From contig NZ_RBWS01000008.1 in the NCBI RefSeq assembly GCF_003627955.1, positions 310,001 through 374,000 on the forward strand: DNA of 64,000 nucleotides, in the 5' to 3' direction. Numbering within the stretch: position 1 is the stretch's first letter; the number at the start of each line of letters is the position of its first letter. The notes below the pieces were generated by a model that was given only the letters and a program-made list of their open reading frames with translations, searched no databases and was not told the DNA's origin. Positions 35,082 through 44,048 of this stretch are shown one piece after another. Position numbers and translations under genes: made by a program. The stretch comes from Sphingobacterium puteale. GTDB taxonomy: Bacteria; Bacteroidota; Bacteroidia; Sphingobacteriales; Sphingobacteriaceae.

Positions 35082-35210
35082 TTGCTTTCAACGGTGTTGG
35101 CCTTCCAAATCATGAAGGTTTTGTTTCAGTGAACTGAGCCCATTTTTTGTATTACCTGCATTTGTACGAAGTCTAGTTGAAAGCAAGAACGGTTTGTAGC
35201 CTGGACAAAC
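35082..35210 (+). promoter_or_regulatory. Candidate structured 5' region of msrA
   Basis: TTGCTTTCAAC (35082-35092) pairs perfectly over 11 bp with GTTGAAAGCAA (35176-35186). Inside lie CCTTC/GAAGG and a small TCAGT/ACTGA hairpin, and after it GTTTGT (35192-35197) pairs with ACAAAC (35205-35210). Together this looks like a multi-branch RNA ending 19 nt before msrA. No known riboswitch was recognised. Confidence 0.35.
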
Positions 35211-35228
35211 AAATTGACAATTAAATAC

Positions 35229-35882
35229 ATGAAAAATCTTTATATAATTTTAGTGGCACTTTTTGTCTTTACTTCCTGTCAGGGGCAGGAAAAACAATCA
35301 AAGAAAACGGACTTTTCTAAATTGCCCGCAAAAAATACGGCCAACCCTGATACAGCTACATTTGCTGCAGGTTGTTTTTGGTGTACCGAAGCTCAATTTA
35401 AGGCGTTGAAAGGTGTGCAGCAAGTAGTTTCCGGATATACAGGTGGGTGGGTAGCTAATCCCAGCTATGCTCAGGTCTGTACAGGTAATACGGGACATGC
35501 CGAAGCGACCAATATTATTTTTGATCCGAATGTGATCAGTTACGATAAACTATTGGAGGCCTTTTTTGTCGCACACGATCCCACGCAACTCAACCGTCAG
35601 GGGAATGATGTGGGGACGCAATACCGCTCAGCTATATTTGTTCATAGCAAGGAGCAGCTGGATAAAGTACAGTTTTATATCGCGGCTCTAAATAAGGAGA
35701 AAGTTTATAACGAACCGATTGTAACTGAGGTTATGCCAGCAGTGGTATTCTATCCGGCAGAGAGCTATCATCAAGATTATTATCGCTTAAATGGTAAGGA
35801 ACCTTATTGCCAATTGGTCATTAAACCGAAATTGGAAAAATTTAAACGTATCTTTTCCAAGGTGCTTAAAGAGGGGGAGTAA
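35229..35882 (+). CDS. msrA: Lipoprotein peptide-methionine (S)-S-oxide reductase
   Basis: Reduces methionine-S-sulfoxide in oxidised proteins. Active-site GCFWC within TFAAGCFWCTEAQFKALKG, with GYTGGWVANPSYAQVCTGNTGHAE and the conserved QGNDVGTQYRSAIF. Unlike cytosolic MsrA it starts with a lipoprotein signal (MKNLYIILVALFVFTSC, lipobox FTSC), so it acts in the periplasm or at the outer membrane. The start at 35229 is chosen because of this signal; an earlier in-frame ATG at 35214 adds five residues. It follows sodA. Confidence 0.94.
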   Translation: MKNLYIILVALFVFTSCQGQEKQSKKTDFSKLPAKNTANPDTATFAAGCFWCTEAQFKALKGVQQVVSGYTGGWVANPSYAQVCTGNTGHAEATNIIFDPNVISYDKLLEAFFVAHDPTQLNRQGNDVGTQYRSAIFVHSKEQLDKVQFYIAALNKEKVYNEPIVTEVMPAVVFYPAESYHQDYYRLNGKEPYCQLVIKPKLEKFKRIFSKVLKEGE

Positions 35883-35972
35883 CTTTGGGTATTCGTAAAA
35901 TTTAAGGTAATTTTACTCTTGTTAGCATCATTTAGTGTGATTCTAAAAAGTTGAATAATAAATAATTGTAAT

Positions 35973-37610
35973 ATGTCTAAAGGATTTTTTACAGTTCCTG
36001 TTCCTGCCAATGAACCGGTGTATACTTACGCTGTTGGAACGAAAGAACGTAAATTGTTGAAAGCAGCAATTGATGAGGCACGTTCGAAACAAATCGATAT
36101 CCCAATGTATATTGGCGGTAAAGAAATCACTACTTCAAAAAAAGTAACTATAGCTCCTCCACATGACCATCAACATAGCTTAGGTCAATACAATCAAGGC
36201 GACAAATCTCATGTAACAGACGCAATCAATGCCGCTTTGTCGGCTAAAAATGATTGGGAAAATCTAGCATGGGAAGATCGTGCGGCAGTATTCTTGAAAG
36301 CGGCTGAATTGATTTCAGGAAAATACCGTTATGAGTTAAATGCAGCAACAATGTTGGGTCAGTCAAAGAACCCATATCAAGCTGAAATTGACTCCGCTTG
36401 TGAGATTGTGGATTTCTTGCGTTTCAATGTACAATACATGAGTGAAATCTATAAACAACAACCTCCAGTATCGGGAAAAGGTGTGTGGAACCGTGTTGAA
36501 CAACGTCCTCTTGAAGGGTTTGTGTTTGCATTGACGCCATTCAATTTTACTGCGATTGCAGGTAACTTGCCATCTTGTGTTGCGATGATGGGAAATGTTG
36601 TGGTATGGAAACCATCCAATACACAAATCTATTCTGCAAATGTGCTGATGAAAATCTTCCGTGAAGCCGGGCTTCCTGATGGTGTCATCAACTTAGTTTA
36701 TGTTTCGGGACCGGATGCTGGTGATGTGATTTTCCAACATCCTGATTTCGCCGGGATCCACTTTACAGGTTCAACAGGTGTATTCCAGGATATCTGGAAA
36801 ACTATCGGCGATAATATTCACCGTTATAAAACTTATCCACGTATCGTCGGTGAGACAGGCGGTAAGGATTTTATTGTTGTACACCCTTCGGCTGATCTAA
36901 AAGCGGCAAATACAGCTTTGGTTCGTGGAGCATTTGAATATCAAGGTCAAAAATGTTCAGCAGCCTCACGTGCATATATTCCTAAATCATTATGGCCAGC
37001 ATTGAAAGAGTCAATGACTGCTGATGTGAAGTCATTTACAATTGGTGGAACTGAAGATTTTACAAACTTTATCAATGCTGTTATCGACGAGAAATCATTT
37101 GATAAATTGGCGAAATACATTGACCGTGCGAAAGAATCCAATGAGGCAGAGATCGTAGTTGGTGGTACTTATGATAAGTCCAAAGGCTATTTCATTCACC
37201 CGACGATCATTGAAGCTTCAAAGCCAGATTACGAAACAATGGTCGAAGAATTGTTCGGTCCTGTATTGACCGTATATGTTTATGAAGATGCTAAGTTTGA
37301 GGAAACATTGGATATCGTTGATACAACTTCGATCTATGCATTGACTGGTTCAATTATCGCACAAGATCGCTATGCCATTAATTTAGCTACTGATAAATTA
37401 AGACATGCAGCGGGTAATTTCTATGTGAATGATAAATGTACCGGTGCCGTAGTAGGACAACAACCATTTGGTGGGGCGAGAGGTTCAGGTACAAACGACA
37501 AAGCTGGATCTATGATCAACTTATTGCGTTGGGTATCTCCACGTACAATCAAAGAAACCTTCAATCCAGATACAGATTACAGATACCCTTTCTTAGAAAA
37601 AGGCGAATAA
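35973..37610 (+). CDS. pruA: L-glutamate gamma-semialdehyde (P5C) dehydrogenase
   Basis: Oxidises glutamate semialdehyde/P5C to glutamate with NAD+, the second step of proline breakdown. Aldehyde dehydrogenase fold, 545 residues, resembling the stand-alone P5CDH of Bacteroidota and mitochondria (ALDH4A1). Motifs are GFVFALTPFNFTAIAGNLPS, cofactor segment IHFTGSTGVFQDIW, GETGGKDFIVVH with catalytic Glu, EYQGQKCSAASRAYIP with catalytic Cys, and GPVLTVYVYED. No proline dehydrogenase gene is adjacent. ProC in the arg block makes the opposite connection. Confidence 0.94.
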   Translation: MSKGFFTVPVPANEPVYTYAVGTKERKLLKAAIDEARSKQIDIPMYIGGKEITTSKKVTIAPPHDHQHSLGQYNQGDKSHVTDAINAALSAKNDWENLAWEDRAAVFLKAAELISGKYRYELNAATMLGQSKNPYQAEIDSACEIVDFLRFNVQYMSEIYKQQPPVSGKGVWNRVEQRPLEGFVFALTPFNFTAIAGNLPSCVAMMGNVVVWKPSNTQIYSANVLMKIFREAGLPDGVINLVYVSGPDAGDVIFQHPDFAGIHFTGSTGVFQDIWKTIGDNIHRYKTYPRIVGETGGKDFIVVHPSADLKAANTALVRGAFEYQGQKCSAASRAYIPKSLWPALKESMTADVKSFTIGGTEDFTNFINAVIDEKSFDKLAKYIDRAKESNEAEIVVGGTYDKSKGYFIHPTIIEASKPDYETMVEELFGPVLTVYVYEDAKFEETLDIVDTTSIYALTGSIIAQDRYAINLATDKLRHAAGNFYVNDKCTGAVVGQQPFGGARGSGTNDKAGSMINLLRWVSPRTIKETFNPDTDYRYPFLEKGE

Positions 37611-37688
37611 AATAATCGAATTATCCTGCACGAACGGTTATGCGTAGCTTGCTTGTAAGCTCTATCGACGATAGCGGATACATTCAAC

Positions 37689-37730
37689 ATAACAAAGGCA
37701 CTCCGCTATGTGGAGTGCCTTTGTTATTTT
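37689..37730. terminator. Bidirectional terminator between pruA and the phosphoesterase gene
   Basis: 16-bp perfect stem (ATAACAAAGGCACTCC 37689-37704, GGAGTGCCTTTGTTAT 37712-37727), 7-nt loop, T-run. It overlaps the stop codon of the convergent phosphoesterase gene. Confidence 0.9.
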
Positions 37731-38905
37731 TTAAACTGTCCCAGTTCAGTTCCATCGTCTCGGGTCATCCGGATAGCCAGTGATTTGGCAGATCCCGAAA
37801 TATCGATAACGGTCCTTTTTCCAGCTTTTGGGCCACCGCCTATAAATACGGGGTAATTGTGGTCCTTATCTGCCGGATAGTATCCATATTGATGTGTATG
37901 GCCAGAGACCATTGCATCTATTTTGTATTTCTGAAACAAAGGATGGAAGCATTCCCGGTTGTGCAATGTACCATGCCATTCGTCTGAATGGAATATAGGG
38001 ATATGGCTGATAACCACTGTATGCTGGGCCGACTTTCTTTCTTTGGATTGTAATTCGGTTTCCAACCACTTCGCCTGTTCTTTTCTGTAATTGTCGTAAT
38101 CTACAGTACCCGCATATACCTCATGGCTGTCAGGTTTATCCTCACCACTATCTAGCATAATCCAAAAAATAGGTCCCCTTTTGAACGCTTGGTAGTATCT
38201 ATTGTTGGGATAAGCGAAATACCGTTTGAAATTGCGCGCGAAGGAACCTCTTGTTTCATGATTCCCACGGTTCATAATAAAGGGTTTCTCAGTAGCGAAA
38301 AATTCGATCGGCTTTAGTAATTTCTCGGTAATATCCTCTTGGTTGGTCACATAATGAAAAGAATCTCCATTCAAAACAAAGAAGTCATAGATTGAGATGT
38401 CATGATTGGGTACAAGATCACGATAACTACTTTTTTCTTCATGGACATCATTATAGACCAGACAACGGATTTGTTCTTGATTATTTTTTGCCAGCTTGGC
38501 CTTAAAGATTGGCGTTTCGATTTCTTGCGCATAGACGATCTTATAGGGATCAAATTTTTGAATTTCTTTCGCTTTGATGCGATAGCGGAATGATCGAGGA
38601 GCCTCTTCGACAGTAAAATGAAAGAAATCTGTATTTGCATTAATCATACCATCTTCGGATTGGTGGATCGTTTGCTGTACATTACCTGCACTATCAAGGA
38701 TTTCCAGCCAAGCTATAGCTGGTTTGCTCAAGATCGTAAAGATGCTGATTCCTTTCTCCGTCTGATTCTGTAAATAAGCGGGTACTATAAAACTAAAATC
38801 TCCTTCCGGATTTTCTGTTTCTTTTTCTTTAGCGACGCCGATATTGGGCAATGTAATTCCTGCCAATGCTAGCGCTTCTAAAAATCTTCTTCTATTAAAA
38901 TTCAT
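37724..38905 (-). CDS. Tat-exported calcineurin-like metallophosphoesterase
   Basis: 393 residues beginning with a twin-arginine signal (NRRRFLEALALAGITLPNIG). Residues ~35-135 form a beta-rich, fibronectin-like N-terminal domain as in purple acid phosphatase relatives. The dinuclear metal motifs follow in order: VYNDVHEE, LNGDSFHYV, MNRGNHETRG, VVISHIPIFHSDEW, VSGHTHQYGYYP. Likely a periplasmic phosphatase or phosphodiesterase; substrate unknown. It follows the EEP-family gene by 6 nt and both products are exported, suggesting joint scavenging of phosphate esters or nucleic acid. Confidence 0.87.
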   Translation of the reverse strand: MNFNRRRFLEALALAGITLPNIGVAKEKETENPEGDFSFIVPAYLQNQTEKGISIFTILSKPAIAWLEILDSAGNVQQTIHQSEDGMINANTDFFHFTVEEAPRSFRYRIKAKEIQKFDPYKIVYAQEIETPIFKAKLAKNNQEQIRCLVYNDVHEEKSSYRDLVPNHDISIYDFFVLNGDSFHYVTNQEDITEKLLKPIEFFATEKPFIMNRGNHETRGSFARNFKRYFAYPNNRYYQAFKRGPIFWIMLDSGEDKPDSHEVYAGTVDYDNYRKEQAKWLETELQSKERKSAQHTVVISHIPIFHSDEWHGTLHNRECFHPLFQKYKIDAMVSGHTHQYGYYPADKDHNYPVFIGGGPKAGKRTVIDISGSAKSLAIRMTRDDGTELGQFKK

Positions 38906-38911
38906 AATCGG

Positions 38912-39679
38912 TTATTTAATTTCGATTTCAACATATAATGGTCGATGGTCGCTCGCATATTTCTCTTCAAGGACACGGTGGTTGAAGAATTTCGGATGTG
39001 ATGAAGTATTGACCATAATATAGTCTATTTCGGTATTAGGCTTATCTTGTGGAAAAGTTAAGCCATTTTGGCCCGTCGTTTTTGTGAATATTTTACCAAG
39101 TTCTACGATTGCAGGATCAGTGGGTTCGGAGTTTAAATCGCCGACCAGGACCGTCGGTAGCTTTTCATTTTTGAAACGGGATGTAATGAATTTTGCTTGT
39201 GCGATTTTGTTTTTGTCTTTTAGATCCAGGTGGGTGTTCGCAAATAAGATCTTCTTATTGTTGATACGCACTTCAACAATGGATAAGCTTCGACGTTCGC
39301 TTTCGACGGGAGAAGGTAGAAAATGTTTTTCTACACGTTCTATCGGATGTTTCGATAATATTGCTGTGCCATATTCACCTTTTTCAAGGTCTATTCCTTT
39401 TGAAAAAATGTAATGCATTCCTGTTAGTTCAGCTAATCTTTTGGCTTGATCCTCGTTATAGGAGCGCCCTTGGTTGACATCAATTTCCTGCAACCCTACA
39501 AGGTCTACATTACTGTTTTTAATAATATGAGCGATGGTATCGAGATTGACAACAGATTCCTTTTCTGCGGGTGGATTGCCATGATGAATATTGAAAGAAA
39601 GTACGCGGATTTTTTGTGCACTGAGATGGAATACTGATCCAAAAAGGATTAAAAGAAATGCAATTAGCTTACGGTTCAT
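38912..39679 (-). CDS. Secreted endonuclease/exonuclease/phosphatase family protein
   Basis: 255 residues with a signal peptide (MNRKLIAFLLILFGSVFHLSA). EEP fold motifs: VLSFNIHHG, DLVGLQEIDVNQG, TAILSKHPIERV, FANTHLDLKD, VLVGDLNSEPTDP, IDYIMVN and a terminal YASDHRPLYVEI (catalytic His). It may cleave phosphodiesters in nucleic acid or lipids (sphingomyelinase-like members exist). First gene of a two-gene unit with the Tat-exported phosphoesterase. Confidence 0.87.
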   Translation of the reverse strand: MNRKLIAFLLILFGSVFHLSAQKIRVLSFNIHHGNPPAEKESVVNLDTIAHIIKNSNVDLVGLQEIDVNQGRSYNEDQAKRLAELTGMHYIFSKGIDLEKGEYGTAILSKHPIERVEKHFLPSPVESERRSLSIVEVRINNKKILFANTHLDLKDKNKIAQAKFITSRFKNEKLPTVLVGDLNSEPTDPAIVELGKIFTKTTGQNGLTFPQDKPNTEIDYIMVNTSSHPKFFNHRVLEEKYASDHRPLYVEIEIK

Positions 39680-39800
39680 TTTTCAAAGTTAAGTTTAGAA
39701 TGATGTCAGCGATTTATGTTCACTCCGCTAAAAATACTAAAATCATAGCGTACAAACTCAAAACTTTGGGCATGTAACAAAATAATCATTTAAACAAAAC

Positions 39801-39830
39801 AAAAATAGCCATCCCCAAAAGGATGGCTAC
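39801..39830 (-). terminator. Terminator after recA
   Basis: TAGCCATCC (39806-39814) pairs with GGATGGCTA (39821-39829), 6-nt loop. On the minus strand it is followed by a T-rich run (TTTTTGTTTTG). Confidence 0.85.
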
Positions 39831-39856
39831 CTACATTATACTAATTTTTACAGCAA

Positions 39857-40882
39857 CTAGTCTTCATTTTCTTCTACATGAAGCATAGGATCTTCTCCTG
39901 TTACTTCAGTACGGATTTTTGCCTCAAGTTCATCCATTAGATCTGGATTGTCAAACAATAAGGCTTTTACAGCATCTCTACCTTGTCCTAATTTGGTTTC
40001 ACCATAGCTAAACCAAGAACCTGCTTTTTTAATGATGCCATATTCAACACCTAAGTCAATGATTTCACCGACTTTTGAGATACCTTCACCAAAGATGATA
40101 TCAAACTCTGCAATACGGAAAGGAGGTGCTACTTTATTTTTTACAATTTTAACTTTTACACGGTTACCGGATACCTCATCAGAATCTTTAATCTGTGATG
40201 TACGACGGATATCCAAACGTACAGAAGCATAGAACTTCAATGCGTTACCACCTGTTGTTGTTTCAGGGTTACCGAACATCACACCAATTTTTTCACGCAA
40301 TTGGTTGATGAAAATACAGCAACAGTTTGTTTTTGAAATTGTTCCGGTCAACTTACGTAAAGCTTGAGACATTAAACGGGCTTGAAGCCCCATTTTTGAA
40401 TCACCCATTTCACCTTCAATCTCACCTTTAGGTACTAATGCCGCTACAGAGTCAATAACAATGACATCAATTGCACCAGAACGGATTAAATTGTCAGCAA
40501 TTTCTAAGCCCTGCTCACCATTATCAGGTTGAGAAATTAATAAGTTTTCAACATCAACACCAAGCTTTTGTGCGTAATATTTATCAAAAGCGTGTTCAGC
40601 ATCAATAATTGCTGCAATACCGCCTTTTTTCTGTGCTTCAGCAACAATGTGTGTTGCTAATGTTGTTTTACCCGAAGATTCAGGTCCATATATTTCAATG
40701 ATACGTCCTTTTGGAACACCGCCAATTCCTAAAGCGATATCCAAACCTAAGGATCCTGTAGAAATTGCCTCGATAGGCTCAACAGCTGTATCTCCTAATT
40801 TCATAATAGAACCTTTTCCAAAGTTCTTTTCCAATTTATCTAACGTCAGTTGTAACGCTTTTAATTTATCTGTGTTGCTCAT
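39857..40882 (-). CDS. recA: Recombinase RecA
   Basis: DNA strand-exchange ATPase and SOS co-protease. Walker [10 protein letters not shown] at residues 66-74, Walker B region [10 protein letters not shown], loop L1 near [20 protein letters not shown], and L2 region with [21 protein letters not shown]. The 341-residue length and a short acidic C-tail (MLHVEENED) are typical of Bacteroidota RecA. No LexA-like box was recognised upstream; a promoter-like pair lies at 40904-40931. Confidence 0.98.
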   Translation of the reverse strand: MSNTDKLKALQLTLDKLEKNFGKGSIMKLGDTAVEPIEAISTGSLGLDIALGIGGVPKGRIIEIYGPESSGKTTLATHIVAEAQKKGGIAAIIDAEHAFDKYYAQKLGVDVENLLISQPDNGEQGLEIADNLIRSGAIDVIVIDSVAALVPKGEIEGEMGDSKMGLQARLMSQALRKLTGTISKTNCCCIFINQLREKIGVMFGNPETTTGGNALKFYASVRLDIRRTSQIKDSDEVSGNRVKVKIVKNKVAPPFRIAEFDIIFGEGISKVGEIIDLGVEYGIIKKAGSWFSYGETKLGQGRDAVKALLFDNPDLMDELEAKIRTEVTGEDPMLHVEENED

Positions 40883-40903
40883 ATTTTTAGTATATATTTA
40901 TCA

Positions 40904-40931
40904 AAATTAAAAATAAAAAAGAATAAACCAA
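40904..40931 (-). promoter_or_regulatory. Promoter of recA
   Basis: On the minus strand TTG (40929-40931), a 17-nt spacer and TAATTTTG (40904-40911) fit the TTG/TAnnTTTG consensus, ending 21 nt before the recA start. Confidence 0.5.
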
Positions 40932-40950
40932 CTATTATTCACTAAAAAAA

Positions 40951-41628
40951 TTAGTTTTTTATTTCTATCGTGCTTGGAGCACTCTTTATGTGATGGGTCT
41001 TCTCGAAGTATTTACACATATAGGTGATCGGGCATTTTTCACAAAGGGGTTTTCGGGCCAGACAAATATATCGTCCATGCAAGATCAACCAATGGTGCGC
41101 AACGGCAATGGTCTCTTTTGGGAGATTTTTAACTAACTGTTTCTCTACAGCCAAGGGGGTTGTCGCACGATAGGTGAGCCCAAGTCGGTTAGCCACACGA
41201 AACACATGCGTGTCTACAGCCATTGCTGGGTTATGATAGACAACGGAGGAAATGACATTGGCAGTTTTTCTACCTACCCCGGGCAGCTTGACCAAATCTT
41301 CAATCTGCTCGGGAACGACATTGTCAAATTTTTCAATAAGCATTTGGGCCATTCCGACCAGATGTTTGGCCTTGTTATTTGGATAGCTTACGGAGCGGAT
41401 ATAGCTAAATACCTCATCCACACTGGAAGCTGCCAAACTATACGCATCGGGGTAACGTTCGAATAGCTTTGGCGTAATTTGATTGATTCTCTTGTCTGTA
41501 CATTGGGCAGATAGAATAACAGCAACAAGCAATTCATACGGATTACTATAGTTGAGTTCTGTCTGCGCATCCGGATTATTTTTGGAAAAATATTCCACAA
41601 AAGCTTTGTATCGTTCTTGTTTTAACAT
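40951..41628 (-). CDS. nth: Endonuclease III (base excision repair glycosylase)
   Basis: Bifunctional DNA glycosylase/AP lyase for oxidised pyrimidines. The helix-hairpin-helix LPGVGRKTANVISSV holds the catalytic Lys, the catalytic Asp lies in MAVDTHVFRVANRLG, and the [4Fe-4S] cluster has C-x6-C-x2-C-x5-C (CLARKPLCEKCPITYMC). Start MLKQERYKAF (41628) is preferred, giving 225 residues; an in-frame ATG at 41658 would add ten residues (MIEILASFGV). It lies upstream of recA on the same strand (68-nt gap). Confidence 0.96.
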   Translation of the reverse strand: MLKQERYKAFVEYFSKNNPDAQTELNYSNPYELLVAVILSAQCTDKRINQITPKLFERYPDAYSLAASSVDEVFSYIRSVSYPNNKAKHLVGMAQMLIEKFDNVVPEQIEDLVKLPGVGRKTANVISSVVYHNPAMAVDTHVFRVANRLGLTYRATTPLAVEKQLVKNLPKETIAVAHHWLILHGRYICLARKPLCEKCPITYMCKYFEKTHHIKSAPSTIEIKN

Positions 41629-41830
41629 CACTCCAAAACTAGCCAAAATTTCTATCAAAAAAGAAAACTTAACGCTTACATACGGCTCACCGAGCAGATT
41701 AATATGGAATACACATGGATTGCGACAATAGGCGCGCGGCTTGAAATCTATCGGGTATTTTAGTAAAGTGGCAGTGGCATTTACCTGCTTAGATAATAGG
41801 AAGGAGGAAAGCTGATATTATTTCAATAAA

Positions 41831-41866
41831 TAAGGCCTAATCTTTGGATTAGGCCTTTCTTTTTTC
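41831..41866. terminator. Terminator overlapping a small gene's 3' end
   Basis: AAGGCCTAATC (41832-41842) pairs with GATTAGGCCTT (41847-41857), followed on the plus strand by TCTTTTTT. It overlaps the stop codon of the small minus-strand gene. Confidence 0.8.
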
Positions 41867-42046
41867 CATTTGTTTGGAATATTCCATGATATTCGCAATA
41901 CATCTTTTGCTTGGATTAAGCAACATTTTGGGTAATTGAAGTTTCAATTCATTTTCTATATCCTCGTCAGTCATTACCTTCTCGTTTTGGGTTAGCAAAT
42001 TTTGAACTTCGTTTTCTGATTGGGTAAAGTTTTCTACCATAAGCAT
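41849..42046 (-). CDS. Small hydrophilic protein of unknown function
   Basis: 65 residues (ATG 42046, or MVENF at 42040). Predicted largely helical and charged: NFTQSENEVQNLLTQNEKV, MTDEDIENELKLQLPKMLLN, NIMEYSKQMEKRKA. No known motif, signal or TM helix. The stop coincides with a strong terminator stem, which supports it as a real short transcript. It is not clearly linked to nth or to the S8 peptidase gene. Confidence 0.55.
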   Translation of the reverse strand: MLMVENFTQSENEVQNLLTQNEKVMTDEDIENELKLQLPKMLLNPSKRCIANIMEYSKQMEKRKA

Positions 42047-42122
42047 CTTGAGTTTTGTCCCTGTAAGTTAATTAATTAAACGGACAAAAGATGATTTTGG
42101 TATACAAAAACGAGAATAATAT

Positions 42123-43748
42123 TTATTTTTTCTTTTTACTACTAAATTCTTCAGCTTTAAGAATCGCATTATATGCATTAACGATTCCTCCGGTGACAGA
42201 GATATCTGCTAATTTGACCATTTTTGTTGTATCTTCACTTACCTTGATCTGAACCATCCCCACCGGTTTTTCGACAGATTCCAAAATGACCTGTTTGGTT
42301 TCCACAGCTGAGAGATTCGGATAGTAGGAGCGTATCATAGCTGCCAATCCGGCGACTACAGGAGCAGCCATACTTGTTCCTTGTTCTTCTTTATACTGTG
42401 AATCTGGAATAGTGGAATTGATCTGCACACCGGGAGCAAACACATCAACTGAATTTTTGCCATAATTGGAGAAATCGGCTAAAAGCGTGTTGTCCGGATA
42501 TAAGCCCGTTGCACCCACGGTGATCCAGTTGTTTGCGATACCGGTAGTATCTCCCTTTGTATCGGTGTAGTATTTCATCGGAAAATTTGGTTCCACGTCA
42601 TTATCCTCGCTGTCGTTCCCTGCTGCATGCACCATCAACACATCTTTGGACTCGGCATATTTAACAGCCTCATCCACGGTTTGCTTGTTGTGTGCATAAC
42701 TTTTTCCGAAACTCATATTGAGCACCTTTGCGCCATTGTCTACTGCATAACGGATTGCATTTGCGACATCTTTGTCACGTTCATCACCGTCCGGAACCAA
42801 ACGTACAGCTAAAATTTTGACATTGTCTGCAACGCCATTGATGCCAATGTTGTTGTTGCGACTGGCGCCAATAATACCGGCTACATGGCTGCCATGAAGT
42901 GCATCAGGACCCTTTACGTCCGCATTTCCGTAATAACGTTCGGAGGCATCCTCATAATTGTCGCCAACAATGGGACGGGAATCGTATTCCTTGTTCAAAT
43001 GGTATTCCACCTGATTGTTGAAATATTTTGCACCCTCCGTGATATCATCAAAAAACTTGACAAAACCATTGGTTTGAATCTCATCTTTCGCATAACTGAG
43101 TGCGATACGTTGATTATTCGATTTTGGGTTGAAGTTCTCTAGATCGGTCAATGTAATTTCCGCTGGTCTTTTACCTATTTCACGGACCACGGCGTCTAGG
43201 TTGCGTTTAAGGGCATCATAAGAAAATTGCCCCATTTTGGCTTCTTCCAACTTGTTCTTGTATTTGACCACCATCTTTTGATAGGCCAAAAAAGCTTTCC
43301 TGTCAGCTTCATTCAGTTCAGTCGTAGGGGTGACACCTGCAAATCTTTTATCTAAAATCCTTAATTGTCTCGTAAGTTCTAGGTTGTCAAATTGAACGTC
43401 CTTCCCATCGGCATTGCCAATAAAGTTCCAGCCATACTTGTCATTGATATAGCCGTTACCGTCATTATCCTTCCCATTGGTAAGACTGTCCTTTGGATTG
43501 ATCCAAATGACATCCTTCAGATCCTCGTGAAAGACATCCACGCCACCGTCCAAAACGCCAACAATGACAGGTGTTGATTTTTTCCCCTTTAATAAAGTTT
43601 TATAGGCTTTCTCCGTACTGATTCCCATGACACCATCCGTGTGGTAATCCAAGTTATACCAATTTGGAGGTACAGATTCACTTTGAGCAAACGAGATTAC
43701 CGGCAGCACACCTAGGGCAATCAGATATAATGATTTCTTTAAATTCAT
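42123..43748 (-). CDS. Secreted S8 family (subtilisin-like) serine peptidase
   Basis: 541 residues from Met at 43748 (MNLKKSLYLIALGVLPVISFA is the signal peptide; an upstream in-frame ATG at 43766 adds six residues). The catalytic triad is complete: Asp in VGVLDGGVDVFHEDL, His in LHGSHVAGIIGA, Ser in GTSMAAPVVAGLAAM; the oxyanion Asn is in VHAAGNDSEDN. A ~120-residue insertion between Asp and His (about residues 100-250) is helical and characteristic of a Bacteroidota subgroup. No C-terminal secretion domain, so probably periplasmic or membrane-associated. Confidence 0.92.
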   Translation of the reverse strand: MNLKKSLYLIALGVLPVISFAQSESVPPNWYNLDYHTDGVMGISTEKAYKTLLKGKKSTPVIVGVLDGGVDVFHEDLKDVIWINPKDSLTNGKDNDGNGYINDKYGWNFIGNADGKDVQFDNLELTRQLRILDKRFAGVTPTTELNEADRKAFLAYQKMVVKYKNKLEEAKMGQFSYDALKRNLDAVVREIGKRPAEITLTDLENFNPKSNNQRIALSYAKDEIQTNGFVKFFDDITEGAKYFNNQVEYHLNKEYDSRPIVGDNYEDASERYYGNADVKGPDALHGSHVAGIIGASRNNNIGINGVADNVKILAVRLVPDGDERDKDVANAIRYAVDNGAKVLNMSFGKSYAHNKQTVDEAVKYAESKDVLMVHAAGNDSEDNDVEPNFPMKYYTDTKGDTTGIANNWITVGATGLYPDNTLLADFSNYGKNSVDVFAPGVQINSTIPDSQYKEEQGTSMAAPVVAGLAAMIRSYYPNLSAVETKQVILESVEKPVGMVQIKVSEDTTKMVKLADISVTGGIVNAYNAILKAEEFSSKKKK

Positions 43749-43771
43749 AAAATTTTCTCCTAGCATTGTAG

Positions 43772-43779
43772 CAAAGATA
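43772..43779 (-). promoter_or_regulatory. Possible -7 box of the S8 peptidase gene
   Basis: Minus-strand TATCTTTG fits TAnnTTTG, 23 nt upstream of the start. No clear -33 element. Confidence 0.4.
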
Positions 43780-44048
43780 GTATTAATGCTTCTGATGAAT
43801 TGTTAATTTTTATTAAAAGTGACTTTTCGTGCTCTTAATGGGATAGATCACAAGGATACGTATTGCGAAATATGAAAAATCATAGGACGGACTAAAACCA
43901 ATCGGCCGTATTTAAAATATCGTTTTGATATGTTTAAATAAATGCGTTAAATTGAATTCCTTTGGGAGATCGCGCGATTATGAGGAACAAAAACATAATA
44001 AGTGGTTTTTTAAATTAGAAGACGATATTTAGCGAATTTATAGCATAT
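43780..44048. other. AT-rich divergent spacer between peptidase genes
   Basis: About 270 nt upstream of both the S8 (minus) and S9 (plus) peptidase genes. Apart from the -7-like box for the S8 gene I see no ORF, repeat or convincing promoter for the S9 gene. Confidence 0.4.
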
